Positions 22,274 through 34,248 of a DNA stretch of 64,000 nucleotides are shown piece by piece (positions within the stretch are counted from its first letter, which is position 1; every line of letters starts with the position of its first letter). The position numbers and the translations under genes were made by a program. The notes beneath the pieces were generated by a model. That model saw nothing but the letters and a program-made list of their open reading frames with translations. It was not told the origin of the DNA and searched no databases. The stretch spans positions 24,253,807 to 24,317,806 of the forward strand of contig OY783206.1 in the NCBI GenBank assembly GCA_963678705.1, in the 5' to 3' direction. Source of the stretch: Panorpa germanica (Eukaryota; Arthropoda; Insecta; Mecoptera; Panorpidae).

Positions 22274-22927
22274 GGAGGTACAGGACGTTAAAGTAAATGA
22301 TGAAAACGTTGTGAAATTTGGAGGGTCGATACAAATAGTTAAAATACATGCAATCTCAAAATTTTAGAGGCCTATGGTTCATAGTTTTCTTTTTATACAT
22401 GATTAAAAATAGTATTTTCCATACAAATCATAATTTTTAGCTCAATTTCACAACATAATAGAACTTTCGGCTTTCAAAAACTAGGTGTATATAAAATAAC
22501 CTTTTCTGTAATTATTGCAAAAAGAAAATTATCAAATATTTACGAAAATATTTAAATAAAACCTTTAAGAAACAGTAAATGTAGGTTTTAAGCCGGCAAC
22601 GTTGCAAATGCCAATTTGAGCGGGAAATTCAAAATCGGAATAAATGTTATATAAAATATAACTAATAATATAAAAATTGGTCAAAGAACCAAATCACGTA
22701 TGCGCAAATCAACACACGTAAATTTACAGCGTTGCCAAATTTTTTATTAATTTTTTAAAATATTTAATTTGAATTGAATTAATATAAATTTGATATTAAT
22801 TATAGGTAATTTTTAATTTATTAAACTATTATATGCATAAAAAATAATTTTTACAAGCAAAAAGCAGTTTAATAGGTAATTGAAAATTAATTTTCAAAGA
22901 TACAGTCCCAATATTTCCTGTACCTCC
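22274..22927. mobile_element. piggyBac-like MITE with TTAA target duplication
   Basis: Inverted termini GGAGGTACAGGA and TCCTGTACCTCC are flanked by TTAA at 22270-22273 and 22928-22931. 654 bp, no transposase. Internal sequence matching about 22740-22850 recurs at 46488-46676, ending in ACCTCCTTCA. Confidence 0.75.
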
Positions 22928-22931
22928 TTAA

Positions 22932-24600
22932 TTATTGAACCTTGAACATAGCTGCTTTGATCAAACAACTATTCTATTTATCGACTTTAAACCGATTAAA
23001 TTTCGAAAGAACACGAAATTTGTGTACAAACATGTTTATACACAAAACTCAAATATTCTCACCCGAATAAGTATTTTGCGGGTAGTCTTAAAAGTACGCA
23101 CACCACAGGTTTCCTCCCACAGATTTTGATATTAAATTAAAAGTGAAACTCCTCCAGGTCAGTCAATCCCATCAGCGCATCTATTTAAAGAAAGAAACAA
23201 TAAAAGAAAATCAATATTAGTTTTAGAAGAACAATGGCTAAAGGTTAATTTTGTAACACAAAGAATATTTGTTGCAAGAAGTTATTTTAGTTTTTTAATT
23301 GTAATTTATAATTAACTAATGTCATTATTCCATTATTTACACAGCTTTTTAAAAATATTTTAATTCGATTAAAAGAAAACTCATTCCAACAGATGTTTAA
23401 ACTCATAAATAAAATAATGTTTTATGCCTTGGTAACCTGATTGCAATAAAATTAAAGGTAAAAATAGTTATCCATTGATTTCTTTGAAATTTGGCACTAC
23501 AAATTACAATATTTTATTAGTACATTATTTTTATTTTTTGCTAATTTTGGACATTAATTGCATCTAAATGTAATGGACTTGTATCTTATGTCTTAATTTC
23601 TATAATACTGAGTAATGTATTGATAAAGTTGACTACCGGAACCTGGTACCGGAAATGTTCAATTATTTTTTAACTCCTTATATTTAGAAGATATTAATAA
23701 TTAAAATAGACATTTTGTTTTTTTGCATACTACGTCATGAGCACAGATTTGTCATCTCTTTCACACAATAGACGCTTGCGAGTTTGTCTGTGATACGTCA
23801 TTTACTACTAACAGCTAGGTTGTGTATCCATCAAGTTTTCTTTATAAAAATTGTGAAAAAAAAAATAATCTCAATTAGTTATTTCTTCTTTGACGTACTG
23901 TGTATATCTAAAACATGCGACAAAACTGAAATTCAAATTGCACTGAATTTGGGGTGTTTTCCTGCTTCTCTGCAACTATATTCTTTTTCAGTTCTTACGC
24001 GAAATCAATTCATATAGACATAATTGAACCGCGGTACGCTTGTGGTTCTAGAATTTCGATGATACAGGCGACATGCCGTTACAACCCGTTGTAATGGGTT
24101 CGTGAACTCATTTTTTAGGGATCCTTATCTTAATTTTTGATGAAATATTGGGTACTATGTATATTGGCGTTTATATTCAGTTAAATATCGAAAGTTGTCG
24201 CAAATATTGCTATTTAAAATTTGAATATCAACGTTGTTATTACTGATGCTTTTTTATGCACTATAGTGTACTACTTTTTCCTTAAATTCTTTCCTATAAA
24301 AGCTATTTCATTCTTAATTTGTTAAGGGCAAAGTTTAATTTAATCAGATTAAAGGTAGCTCAAAAGCTGGTACCAAATGTTTCTTTAAAACAGTATAGCA
24401 AGTAAAGCGTAATTGTTGCAATTTCAATGGTACTTAATCGCTCTTGTTAAGAACAAAAAGACTCAGGTCAAACGTCCACACATTGAAAGCATCTTTATCT
24501 TCGAATGTGAATTCAATTCTATAATTTCATTGTTTCATTGAGGCATTATTTGCGTTAACGCATTGTCTTGTGTTTGTTCTGAAACATTTCAAAAACTTTA
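22932..24600. repeat. Gene-free stretch with decayed M1 ends
   Basis: An M1 terminus lies at 23572-23800 (AATGGACTTGTATCTTATGT, - orientation). A second, opposite terminus lies at 24098-24250. The rest is AT-rich. Nothing coding is supported. Confidence 0.4.
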
Positions 24601-24630
24601 TTTATATTTGTCTAGATCAACAATGATTAG

Positions 24631-24714
24631 TATAAATGGTCAGCTGCGGCCTTCTCAGGCATAAGTTTACTGAAAACAATTAGATAACTGACTAAGTCCT
24701 GCATCAAGAAATTT
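24631..24714 (+). promoter_or_regulatory. P7 core promoter and non-coding exon 1
   Basis: TATAAATGG starts at 24631. The donor GTAAGT is at 24715 after AAATTT. The intron runs 24715-25405 (691 bp) and contains the palindrome array. Confidence 0.65.
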
Positions 24715-24929
24715 GTAAGTATTTAGATTTATTCAGTAAGTCTAATTTTACAGTGAGCCTTTTTTGGTCTTAACATATAAAACATCTAACTTCATATATT
24801 TTACCCACTTCACGTGATCAATCAAATAACTCAATTAATAGTTTGTCTCTGTTTTATAAGTTTTAGTAACTGAGCTGAACCGTTATCCTTCCAACAGATT
24901 TTATATTTTGACATTGGTCAACATTATAT

Positions 24930-25336
24930 GAGTTATATTTAACTCACGCTACGTTAAATTTAAGTAATGTGTTAATTAGATATCACTCATAACGATTAAT
25001 TTAATTGCATTAATTCAGCGAGTTACGTATAACTCGCAACAAAAAATTATTTCTGTATTATAGAACTTGAATAAACTTATCTTCTTAGTATGTAATAAAT
25101 ATGAATTGTTTATAAAATTTCGTGAGTTACATATAACACACAAAAAATATTGTTTTTATGTTTTGTAACTTAAACTTATTAGTTTGCAATGAATATAAAT
25201 TGTTTTAGAAATTTCATGAGTTACATATAACTCGCAATGAAAAATTATTTCTATGTTATAGAACTTGAATATACTTATCTTCTTAGTATGTAATAAATAT
25301 GAATTATTTTCCAATTCCGTGAGTTACATATAACTC
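24930..25336. repeat. Array of five GAGTTA-N4-TAACTC palindromes in the P7 intron
   Basis: Near-palindromes lie at 24930-24945, 25020-25035, 25124-25139, 25218-25233 and 25321-25336, about 90-104 bp apart. Each sits in a repeated AT-rich unit (ATAGAACTTGAATAAACTTA...). The dyad is the best-conserved part. Two more copies lie in the P8 intron. Confidence 0.7.
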
Positions 25337-25411
25337 GAAAATTCTATAACTAAGTAAAATATTAATTAGATTTTGAGTTAAATGAATTTGCTTCTTAATT
25401 TCCAGGCAAAA

Positions 25412-25627
25412 ATGAAGACAAAGGTGGTATTCGCAATGTTCGTCATCTGCCTCATGATCATGGTTGATCTGGAGCCGGTTTTAGCTATTCCCTGTGCAGG
25501 ACGATCAGGAATTATTCCTAAAGTAGGGCGTTGCGAACCCAGGAAAAAATGTAAGAAAGTGTTGAAGAGCATCCCAAGAGTGCCGAACCCTTGCATCATC
25601 CTTCGTAGGGTTTGCTGCGCTAAATGA
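25412..25627 (+). CDS. P7: secreted six-cysteine clip-like peptide
   Basis: 71 aa from the ATG six bases after ATTTCCAG; an in-frame ATG at 25382 lies in the intron. The signal peptide covers about 1-25 (LEPVLA then IPC) and contains one Cys (13). Mature cysteines are at 28, 41, 47, 61, 68 and 69. The C-A-G-x8-G-R-C and R-R-V-C-C motifs are in place. The mature peptide is short (about 46 aa) and basic, with a Lys-rich stretch (EPRKKCKKVLKS). P8 is its tandem duplicate. P14, at the far end of the cluster, shares the PCAGR-GIIP start. Function unknown. Confidence 0.92.
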   Translation: MKTKVVFAMFVICLMIMVDLEPVLAIPCAGRSGIIPKVGRCEPRKKCKKVLKSIPRVPNPCIILRRVCCAK

Positions 25628-26367
25628 GAACTGCGTTACACTCTAAAAGACAGATTTATCGATGACAGATTTATGCAAGGCATTCAATGATTTAATATCA
25701 GTGTACATTTATTTTAACAATATTTTAATTGGTTGTGGTTTTAATGAAATATATTTATTCTGGGGAAATTGTTTATTGCTTTATTTTTTTTCCTTCTATT
25801 GTCAAGAATCAGTTAATGAATTCGTTTTTGTTATCGGGATATAAAGTTTAAAAAAAAAGAAGAAAGTAGAACATTATTGGGAGTGATAAAAGGCTATGTG
25901 TTAAGTCTAAAGTTAACCTAAAGTCTTATTCATATTGAATATTAGTATTTGATATGATATACATTTTGAAGTTTTCAAACAATAAACTCTGTCTTAGATT
26001 ATTTAACACCATGTCGGAACATCGTAAAGTAATCCACCCTAAAATTGCTGTAACCAATTCAGTTACTTAACTACCAAAACTAACACCTAAAATAAAACAA
26101 ATAAATTGAAATATGCAATAAAAGTATGTAAAACCTAGATAAATATGCACAAATAGAATTATATCATGTTTTTTATTTAATTTATTTAACGTCGATCTAT
26201 TTTCGATGCTGAGTTCTATCACCGACGACGTCATACAAGGTTGGCAGTTTTTATGGTATCATGACCTCATATATATGAGGTACACTTGTGTCTAATAAGC
26301 TTATGATTACGTTTGTACATAATCAATACAATTTGATAATAATCAATCCAAGAAAATATAACTGTGA
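25628..26367. other. P7 3' flank, no gene
   Basis: The 3' flank to about 25830 is duplicated downstream of P8. A retroposon-like tail (GTGATAAAAGGCTATGTG) lies near 25890. The rest is AT-rich with nothing recognised. Confidence 0.4.
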
Positions 26368-26970
26368 TTCAAGAATCGAGCCTGAACTACTGAAATGACA
26401 TCATCATCAACATTTTCAATAGAGTACACAACAAAAATGACATAAAATTAATTCGAAAATAGAAAATACTGTAATTGTTCTTTTATTACAAAACCCCGTT
26501 TGTGAAAAACTAAGCAACACAACAACTTTAATAAACAATACGAAATTGTTTGTCTTAGATTACAAATAAAAACAATTACAATTATTACAATCGGAAATTA
26601 TAATTAAATACAATAAAAGAAAGAAAACAATAATCCACTGTTTATAAAATTAGTTTTGAATAATGGTGCAAGTGTAGAACCAGTCTATAACTGGACCTAT
26701 CTAACAAACAACTATTATATCAATTGTTTCTATTTTAAATATCTAGAACTAACATTACAAACATAAAATACTCTTACTAGATCCAATTGTGTGATAAGTA
26801 AGTATCGATAATCAATTCCTTGCAGTGGCACATTGTTTTTTAATAATGACTGCACGTGGCGCTACTTGCGTCACATATTAATATTCATTCCTCTGTTGTT
26901 GAACAAGTGTTGTCATTTCTCTCAGTTTTGCTTTACTAATTTCAGTATGATGATGTATTATCTCAGAGAG
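26368..26970 (+). promoter_or_regulatory. Duplicated P9-type promoter block upstream of P8, exon 1 deleted
   Basis: It matches about 28664-29350. At 26762 the TATA box reads CATAAAAT instead of TATAAAAT. About 48 bases that form exon 1 in the P9 copy are missing, although the GATAA/GTAAGTA donor remains at 26798. It lies upstream of P8 but belongs to the P9-P11 promoter type. Confidence 0.6.
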
Positions 26971-27449
26971 AACGCAGTACTGCAGAATTTTGCCAGATTT
27001 ATAACAGGTTTATTAATCCTATATAATTACGAATTTTGTATGGCAACTCGTAAACTTAACTTCTTAAAAATTGTCTATTACGTGAAAAAAATAATAATAA
27101 GAATAAAATTAATTTTGGTGTCCTCAGATTTCCCCTGGAAACCTGTAATTTTGGAAAAACAAAGAAATTTTTTTTTTACATTTGCTGTATAACTTTTACC
27201 TCGCAGAAGTTAGAAAGTTGAAATTTTTCACGTGGATTAAGGTGTTAAATGCTAACATATTTCGAACTTTAGAAATTCAAAAATTTGGATTTCGTAATAA
27301 TTTCATAATTAATTAATAAAAATAAAATCAAAATTTTAAAATTTTATTTGGGGACACGAGGGCGACTTTTTCCGAAGATAAAAATTGTTTTTATGTTTTG
27401 TAACTTAAACTTATTAGTTTGCAATGAATAATTGTTTTAGAAATTTCAT

Positions 27450-27568
27450 GAGTTACATATAACTCGCAATGAAAAATTGTTTTTATATTTTAGAACTTGA
27501 ATAAACTTATCTTCTTAGTATGTAAGGAATATGAATTGTTTTCCAATTCCGTGAGTTACATATAACTC
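27450..27568. repeat. Two GAGTTA-N4-TAACTC palindromes in the P8 intron
   Basis: Copies at 27450-27465 and 27553-27568 lie in the block 27383-27640, which is a duplicate of 25157-25405. Confidence 0.7.
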
Positions 27569-27645
27569 GAAAATTCTATAACTAAGTAAAATATTGTTTT
27601 TGATTTTAATTAATTTAAATTTAATTAATTAATTTCCAGGCTAAA

Positions 27646-27867
27646 ATGAACACAAAGGTGATATTCGCAATGTTCGTCATCACCCTCATGATCATGGTTG
27701 ATCTGGAGCCGGTTTTAGCTCACAGAATTCCATGTGTAGGACGTCATATAATTATTCCTAAAATAGGGCGTTGCGTATCCTGGAGAAAATGTAGGAAAGT
27801 GTTGTGGAGCATCCCAAGTGTGCCCAACCCTTGCTTAATCCTTTTTAGGGTTTGCTGCGATCAATGA
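27646..27867 (+). CDS. P8: secreted six-cysteine clip-like peptide
   Basis: 73 aa with an ATG six bases after ATTTCCAG. The signal peptide (VDLEPVLA then HRIPC) is almost identical to that of P7, while the mature part differs at many sites (HIIIPKI, SWRKC, VLWSIPS, ILFRV). Cysteines are at 30, 43, 49, 63, 70 and 71. The duplicated unit spans the intron end, CDS and 3' flank (25157-25830 versus 27383-28060). Its visible upstream promoter is a degraded copy of the P9 type, so expression is uncertain. Function unknown. Confidence 0.88.
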   Translation: MNTKVIFAMFVITLMIMVDLEPVLAHRIPCVGRHIIIPKIGRCVSWRKCRKVLWSIPSVPNPCLILFRVCCDQ

Positions 27868-28663
27868 GAACTGCGTTACACTCTAAAAGACAGATTTATT
27901 GATGAGTTATGCAAGGCATTCAATGATTTAATATCAGTGTACATTTATTTTAACGATATTTATTTGGTTGTGGTTTTAATGAAATATATTTATTCTAGGG
28001 AAATTCCTTATTGCTTTATTTTTTTCCTTCTATTCTCAAGAATCAGTGAATGAATTCTACAATATTTTAAGTCCTTTTGTAATGAAAAGTACTAGTGAAC
28101 TCATTTTTTAAGGGTCGTTTTTTAAATTTATGATTGAAAACAGATTAATATGATAATACGAGTATATTGACGTTTTCATTTTATTAAATATACAAAGCAT
28201 ACATTTTAAATTTCAGTTTTGCCGCATTTTTTAGCTATATACAAGACGTCGCAAAAGAAATCAGTAATTGAGATTAGTTTTCCTTTTCACTAACATCGTA
28301 ATGTCAATCTGTAACACTACATAATATTATACAATACCATGTAATACTACAACTAAATATAGATACACTTATCTAGTAGCTGACATTTCAATAATTACAC
28401 GGTGTGGTAGAGATTGCTCCAATGAACAATTCTTCATGATTAGATTACTAGGTCCGAGGGTTTAGTCCTGCGAAGTCTTTGAACATCATTACTATCAAGC
28501 TACATTTGTGTCACGGCGATGTTTTCGGCGGTGGTTACGAAGTCTCAACTCGTGCTTTGCTGTAGTAGATTTGATTTCTTCTCCGACTGTGTTAATCTTC
28601 AGGTCTCTCATTGCGGATATACCACGGTGCATTAACTATTCTTCGCAGAACTTTATTTTCAGA
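27868..28663. repeat. P8 3' flank and M1-like debris
   Basis: A 3' flank copy runs to 28060. Diverged M1-type sequence lies at about 28080-28310. No gene is seen. Confidence 0.4.
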
Positions 28664-28749
28664 ATCGAGCCTGAAGACACAGCAACCAACGTCAAGTATC
28701 AATGCTGTCACCTCATGTTCAACATTCATCAACATTTTTAATAGAGTAC

Positions 28750-29163
28750 ACAACAAAAATGACGTAAAATTAATTCGAAAATAGAAAATGCTATAACTGT
28801 TCTTTTATTTCAAAACCCCGTTTGTGAAAAACTAAGCAACACAACAACTTTAATAAACAATACGAAATTGTTTGTCTTAGATTATAAATAAAAACAATTA
28901 CAATCATTACAATCGGAAAATATAATTAAATACAATAAAAGAAAGAAAACAATAATCCACTGTTTATAAAATTAGTTTTGAATAATGGTGCAAGTGTAGA
29001 ACCAGTCTATAACTGGACCTACCTAACAAACAACTATTATATCAATTGTTTCTATTTTAAATATCTATAACTAACATTACACAGTATAAAATATGCTGAC
29101 TAGATTCAATAATTATCACTTCTTAGATCCTCAGTATCTTCCGACAGTTGTACGCAGTGATAA
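28750..29163 (+). promoter_or_regulatory. P9 promoter module and non-coding exon 1
   Basis: A conserved block of about 330 bp includes AGTCTATAACTGGACC and ATTGTTTCTATTTTAAATA. TATAAAAT follows at 29085, and exon 1 ends before the GTAAGTA donor at 29164. The same module lies upstream of P10 (32.75-33.03 kb), P11 (37.0-37.31 kb) and, damaged, P8. Confidence 0.75.
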
Positions 29164-30556
29164 GTAAGTATTGATAATCAATTTCCTGCAGGTATTCGTA
29201 TTGTTCTTTTAATAATGACTGCTACTTGCGTCGCATAATATTGTTGTTTAGTATGCCGTAGGAGAGCTGTTGGCACTTCTCTCAGTTTTACTAATCAAAA
29301 TACTAAGGTTTACTAATTAAAATAAGATGTACCAATTTCGAACTCCAGTATGATAATATATTATCTCAGAAAAACAATTAAGTTTATCGCATTAGTACAT
29401 TTGGCGTCTGATCTATATCACGTGTATTAATCTTAATCCTATATTATAATGTTCCAGGTGTATATTTTTATTCTTATTTGTTTATATGTTCAGTATGAAT
29501 TCGCGCAAGAGAAAATTCTAAAAATTTTGACGTTTTTTGATTTTCTCTTGAATTTCCTGAAAACCCGTAATTTTGCTCTATAATTTTTAACTCTCAGAAG
29601 ATTAAAAACTAACATATTTCGAAGTTTAGTTCAACTCAAAAATTCATAAAAGGAGCATTGAGAAAATTAATAACTTTGAAGAAATTTAAATTTTGAATTT
29701 CGTTATAATTTGTTATACTACTAATAAAAAGAAATCAAAATTTTAATAATTTACTTGGCGTCACGAAAATAAAAATTGTGTTAGAAAGATGAAATTTTAT
29801 ATATAGGCTAACTTTTGTACCTAATTTTTCCTATGACCACTTGTTAATACATAATAAATGTGAATGTTAAAATTATAATATTAATATAATTTAATATAAT
29901 ATTTACATTTTGTTGAAGGAAATTGTTTTTTTAGTCAGTTCATACGAAAAATTATTGAGTTAAATATTTCAATTTAAAAATGTAATTAATATTTAAAATG
30001 AAATTAGTAACTAATTTATTGAATTCAAATCATACACACCAACAAGGCGTTGTAAATAATATTTTATTCTAATTTATATTTGAATATTATGTTAATATGT
30101 TACTTTTGACATTAACCGAAAACATATGTTTTTCTAATGGTTTTAATTAATGAAAAACGTAACCCATATACATATTTTGCTTGGTTACGCTTACAAGCCA
30201 CAAACAGTTGTTGCTTAATGAACATCAGGTTAATCAACTCATTGTGACGTCAGATTCGTCAGTCATTCAATTGTTTCAGGAAATTGGAAATGTTAGTAAG
30301 CAATAAAACACAAACTTAACACGTTTTCAGTAAAAAAGCTATACATATACAATTATACCCAGTACAATTCCCGAGTACAGCTATATACTTTGATCACTAA
30401 AGTACTCCATCGAGTTCCACAAGTACTAACTACTTAACACTCTTTCTTTAAGGTGTTAATAGTTCAATAGACTATATATTTATCTGGCTGGATTCTTGCC
30501 CTCCCATTGAGCATCTCTAATGAAACACAAACTAAATCTTCCGTTTTCAGAACAAA

Positions 30557-30841
30557 ATGAATTTCAAGAGCATCTTCTACTTGGTAGCTGCAGTGCTTGT
30601 TCTGCTCATGGCGATGACGCCCGCAATGGCTGACCCGAAACCAAGACCTGGACGTGTTCGTTGCGTAGGCTTGCGTAAAGGTCCTACTGGAGTTAGTAGA
30701 AGAGCAAAAGGAGTCTGTGTTCCAACAAAGACATGTCGCAAGCGTCTCCAGCAAATTCCAAAAGCTCCTGTGCAATGTGCGGCCAGACCAGGAACCGTAT
30801 GCTGCGCCCTACCACGTCCAACTAAGGGACCAAAAGTTTAA
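30557..30841 (+). CDS. P9: secreted six-cysteine clip-like peptide, basic, with tails
   Basis: 94 aa. The signal peptide covers about 1-25/26 (MTPAMA then DPK). The mature part has an N-terminal Pro/Arg segment, cysteines at 36, 54, 60, 74, 82 and 83, and a Pro/Lys-rich C-terminal tail after CC. Motifs are C-V-G, K-G-V-C-x5-C and T-V-C-C. The C1-C2 loop is 17 residues, five more than in P1-P8. It is strongly cationic. The ATG is six bases after TTTTCAG; the intron is 1387 bp. It groups with P10 and P11. Function unknown; charge and fold would fit an antimicrobial or extracellular binding role, but that is inference. Confidence 0.92.
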   Translation: MNFKSIFYLVAAVLVLLMAMTPAMADPKPRPGRVRCVGLRKGPTGVSRRAKGVCVPTKTCRKRLQQIPKAPVQCAARPGTVCCALPRPTKGPKV

Positions 30842-32640
30842 ATTATTCTTTTCTATATTTGCCTGACGTACTCAATTTCACAATACCTATTTAATAGTAA
30901 TTTTAATTCAGTTTTGTGTGCTTTGTGGTATATCGATCGTCCAGTTCCAATTCATTCCTCACAAATGTAATTACTTTTTTTTTATTTAACTAAATCAAAT
31001 GACAACGCTGATAAACTGCATATGAAAGTCAAATAATGTTTTTGTCGTCATCTGATGTTGATTTCTGACTCTGGGTGATCGATGTACGAACTTAAGGCCT
31101 TTACTTTAGTAATGTTAACTTCGGTTCTATTCCTAACAGTTCACTGGTTGATGATATTATTATTTATTATTTATTATATTAATTGTGTGCCTTTCGGCTT
31201 TACAATCTACATTATTATATTTCTTAATGCATTTCATATAAATTCAAAATTAAAAACTAAACTTAAACTATTCTAGACTATTACTACTTCGAATAGTACT
31301 TTCTGTTTCTTCTTTTCTTGATTCTCTCTCTTCATGTCCCCTACCCCTCCTTTATTCACACCGTCTCCTGCTTCTCCTTCCTTATTGCCTGTATCTTCAT
31401 CTATCACCTCTTGTCTTCCTTGACTCTATTATCTTTTCGCTATCCTTCCTGCCTTCTCTCTTCGTTTTCACTTCTCCACTTATGTCTATTACAGGCATAA
31501 ACACTCTATCTTTACTATTTCCTCTTGACTCTCTTACTTTACTATTTCTTCTTGACTCTCTTCCGTTACAATGCTATTATTGTCTCTATCTCCGTCATCC
31601 ACCTCTTGTCCTTATCTCCTTTCCGAAAATTTGGTTGGTGATATTGAATAGAACACATTCTACTAACAGTCGATGCCACGAATAGAGCCAGATATTTTAA
31701 AACTTAAGCTTCCAGTCTATATTTCTTTGCCTGTCTACTTATTAACGGTGATTTTAATAAAGCAGAGGCTACAAAAATTTAATTATGCAATATATTAAGA
31801 ATAGGTTCATCAAATAAATATACTCCATAAATAATATACTCTAAATAAATATAAATATAAATAAATATACTATATGGGTACTCAAATAAATATATAAAAT
31901 TAGTTTTCGTTTTTTTTGTTCTAAAGTTATTTATTACTATATCTAATTTATAATAAGGAAATTCGGGACCGGTATATCAGATTTCGAATAAGGATAAGCC
32001 ACGCATAAACATAAGGACGAGCCAAATCTAACCGTTTTGGCTCGTAAATTTTATATATTTTCGAGAATTAAAATTTAAAGTTACGTTGGTTTTCGTGTAT
32101 TCAGGAATTTTACTTTTCATGTCAATATTTTATTATTTAAATCTCCCAGAAAAACTTTTTGGAGTCACTTTGACAACATATTAAAGATGCGCATAATTTT
32201 TTTGTCGTGAATTAATTCAATTTCATTTCACTCGTTTAAGGATGATGTCAGTGATATAACTTACAAATAACAAAATCACTTCACCTAGCCTCGCTACCGT
32301 ATCAGTATTTAATGAAGTTGTAAATAAACCATACAAGTGTAACAGAGACAGATATATATTGTTTCTTTTTCTATGATAATCTGCTAATTTATCTCTACTA
32401 AAATAAAATTTTCAAATGTAAAAAAAACAACAACTAGCATGGAGGTTTTGAATTTTCAGAGATGACATCTATCTGAAATCTAAGTGATCTTGATTAGAGC
32501 TTCACTTAGCTATTTCATTTCACCAAAATGTTTACTGTGGTGTAGGTCAATAAGTTAAAATTTCTGATATATGAATCTTAAAAGCAACCGGGAACTAAAC
32601 CATGATCTACAAGTATTGCCATTACGTATGTGAGAAATAC
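30842..32640. other. Gene-free stretch
   Basis: 31300-31630 is pyrimidine-rich and probably the antisense of a retrotransposon purine-rich end. A decayed M2 terminus lies at 32144 (CCCAGAAAAACTTTTTGGAG). Nothing coding is supported. Confidence 0.4.
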
Positions 32641-32749
32641 AACAAACACAAGATAACAAAAGATTAATACGAAAATAGAAGATGCTGTTATTGTTCTGTT
32701 GTTATTAAAACACGTGCGTGTGAAAACACACTACAAAATTGTTTGCTTT

Positions 32750-33034
32750 AGTATATAAATATAAATAAAAAACAAATGCATTAAGAACAATAGTAAATTA
32801 TAACACAAAACGAAGACAACAAACCTCTGGTTATGAATATAGTTTAGAATAATGGAGTAATTTTATTATCAGGCTATAACCGGGTTTATCGAACAATCAG
32901 CTATTGTATTTAATGTTTCTATTTTTATTATCTGTGGCTTTAAGTATAAAATACGGCAACTACATTACAAATACATTGAATGTTGATCACTTCTTAGACC
33001 TTCAGCATCTTCTAAAAGGAGTACACTGCGATAT
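32750..33034 (+). promoter_or_regulatory. P10 promoter module and non-coding exon 1
   Basis: It aligns with the P9 module. TATAAAAT is at 32945 and the donor GTAAGT at 33035 follows GCGATAT. Confidence 0.7.
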
Positions 33035-33541
33035 GTAAGTATCACATATATATATAGGATGATTGTGATGATATTTTTTATAAAAATGTAAATTATTTTT
33101 GTTATTTCTTAGGAAACAAACTATTTTTATTATTTTAGTCGAAAGCTTGATGTTTTCTGAACCATATTCAATTGAAATAATATTCTTTTCCATGAGATAC
33201 TTAGTGAAATTTTCAATAAAATGCACAAGTTAATGAATATACCCCATATACTTGTACATAACATTTCTATCTTTTAAAACTAATTATTTCCTTAAAAGTT
33301 TCGTTACCCTTATTCAATTTTTTAAATTAATTATTTACTTTCGTAAAGCAAATTTATATAGTTTCAGCAAGATCTCAATTCCTTACATATTTCTATAACA
33401 GTTTTGTAGCTAATAGTTAGGAAATAGCAACCTAATATTATCATACATATATCATGGTTTGAGTCTGCACTATATTAAGTATTCCATACTTACATAGATG
33501 GCATGGCAATAGCAATTACAAAGATTTCATCATACATATAC

Positions 33542-34046
33542 AATGGGCTTGAGTCCTCATTTTTTAATGGTCGATTTCTCAATTGTTGATTGAAATTGAT
33601 GTTAACAAATGTGTATTGGCGTGTCTATTTTATTAAATATCTAAATGTTAACGGAGATATAGCAATTAAAAATTTAAATTGTAGTTTTAGCGCTAGAAAT
33701 GGTCGGTCATATTTGTATGACATGAAATGCATTTTAACGTCAGTTATTTGTTGAGTAGGTCAGTGCTGTGGTATGTTGGTAGTCGAAATAATCAAGTCAA
33801 GTCAAAGCATAATAAGTTTTTAATTTATTTAACCCTGCTAAGGCAGACATAATATTGAAATTTGATTGTTCCTTGAAATAGCTGTAAATAATATTTGATA
33901 TTTTGCTGTAAGGTTGGTAACCTTTAAACTTGTCAGAGTTCTGTCAAGAATATATCTCTTTTACGCTCTGTTGTATAAAACAGATAGCAACTAGCGGTTG
34001 TGAGGTGCCCTTTTATAGAAATTAAGACGTAGAACACAAGCCCATT
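33542..34046 (+). mobile_element. Family M1 MITE, internally deleted, in P10 intron
   Basis: AATGGGCTTGAGTCCTCATT at the left and AGAACACAAGCCCATT at the right are exact family termini. About 130 bp of interior is missing. TA dinucleotides flank CAATGGGC...GCCCATTG, so the target may be TA. Confidence 0.8.
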
Positions 34047-34248
34047 GTACAGTTCAACGATATAATTTATTCTCTAAAGTACTCTATTGAGTTTCACAAG
34101 TACTAAGTACTTAATATTCTTTCTTTAACATAAGTTTCAATTGGTAATAGTTCTATAACCTATATATTAGGTTCTACATAATTATCTGACTGAATTATTG
34201 TGCATCATTAAATAGAAACTTTAAATGATGTTCCGTTTTCAGAACAAA

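Noticed and set aside
26833-27192. 119-aa frame upstream of P8
   Set aside because: It overlaps the duplicated promoter block, has no recognisable motif, and its counterpart at 29.2 kb is not open.
31300-31630. A Ser/Leu-rich protein in the pyrimidine tract
   Set aside because: Composition alone creates the frames. The antisense resembles retrotransposon C-terminal purine-rich sequence.
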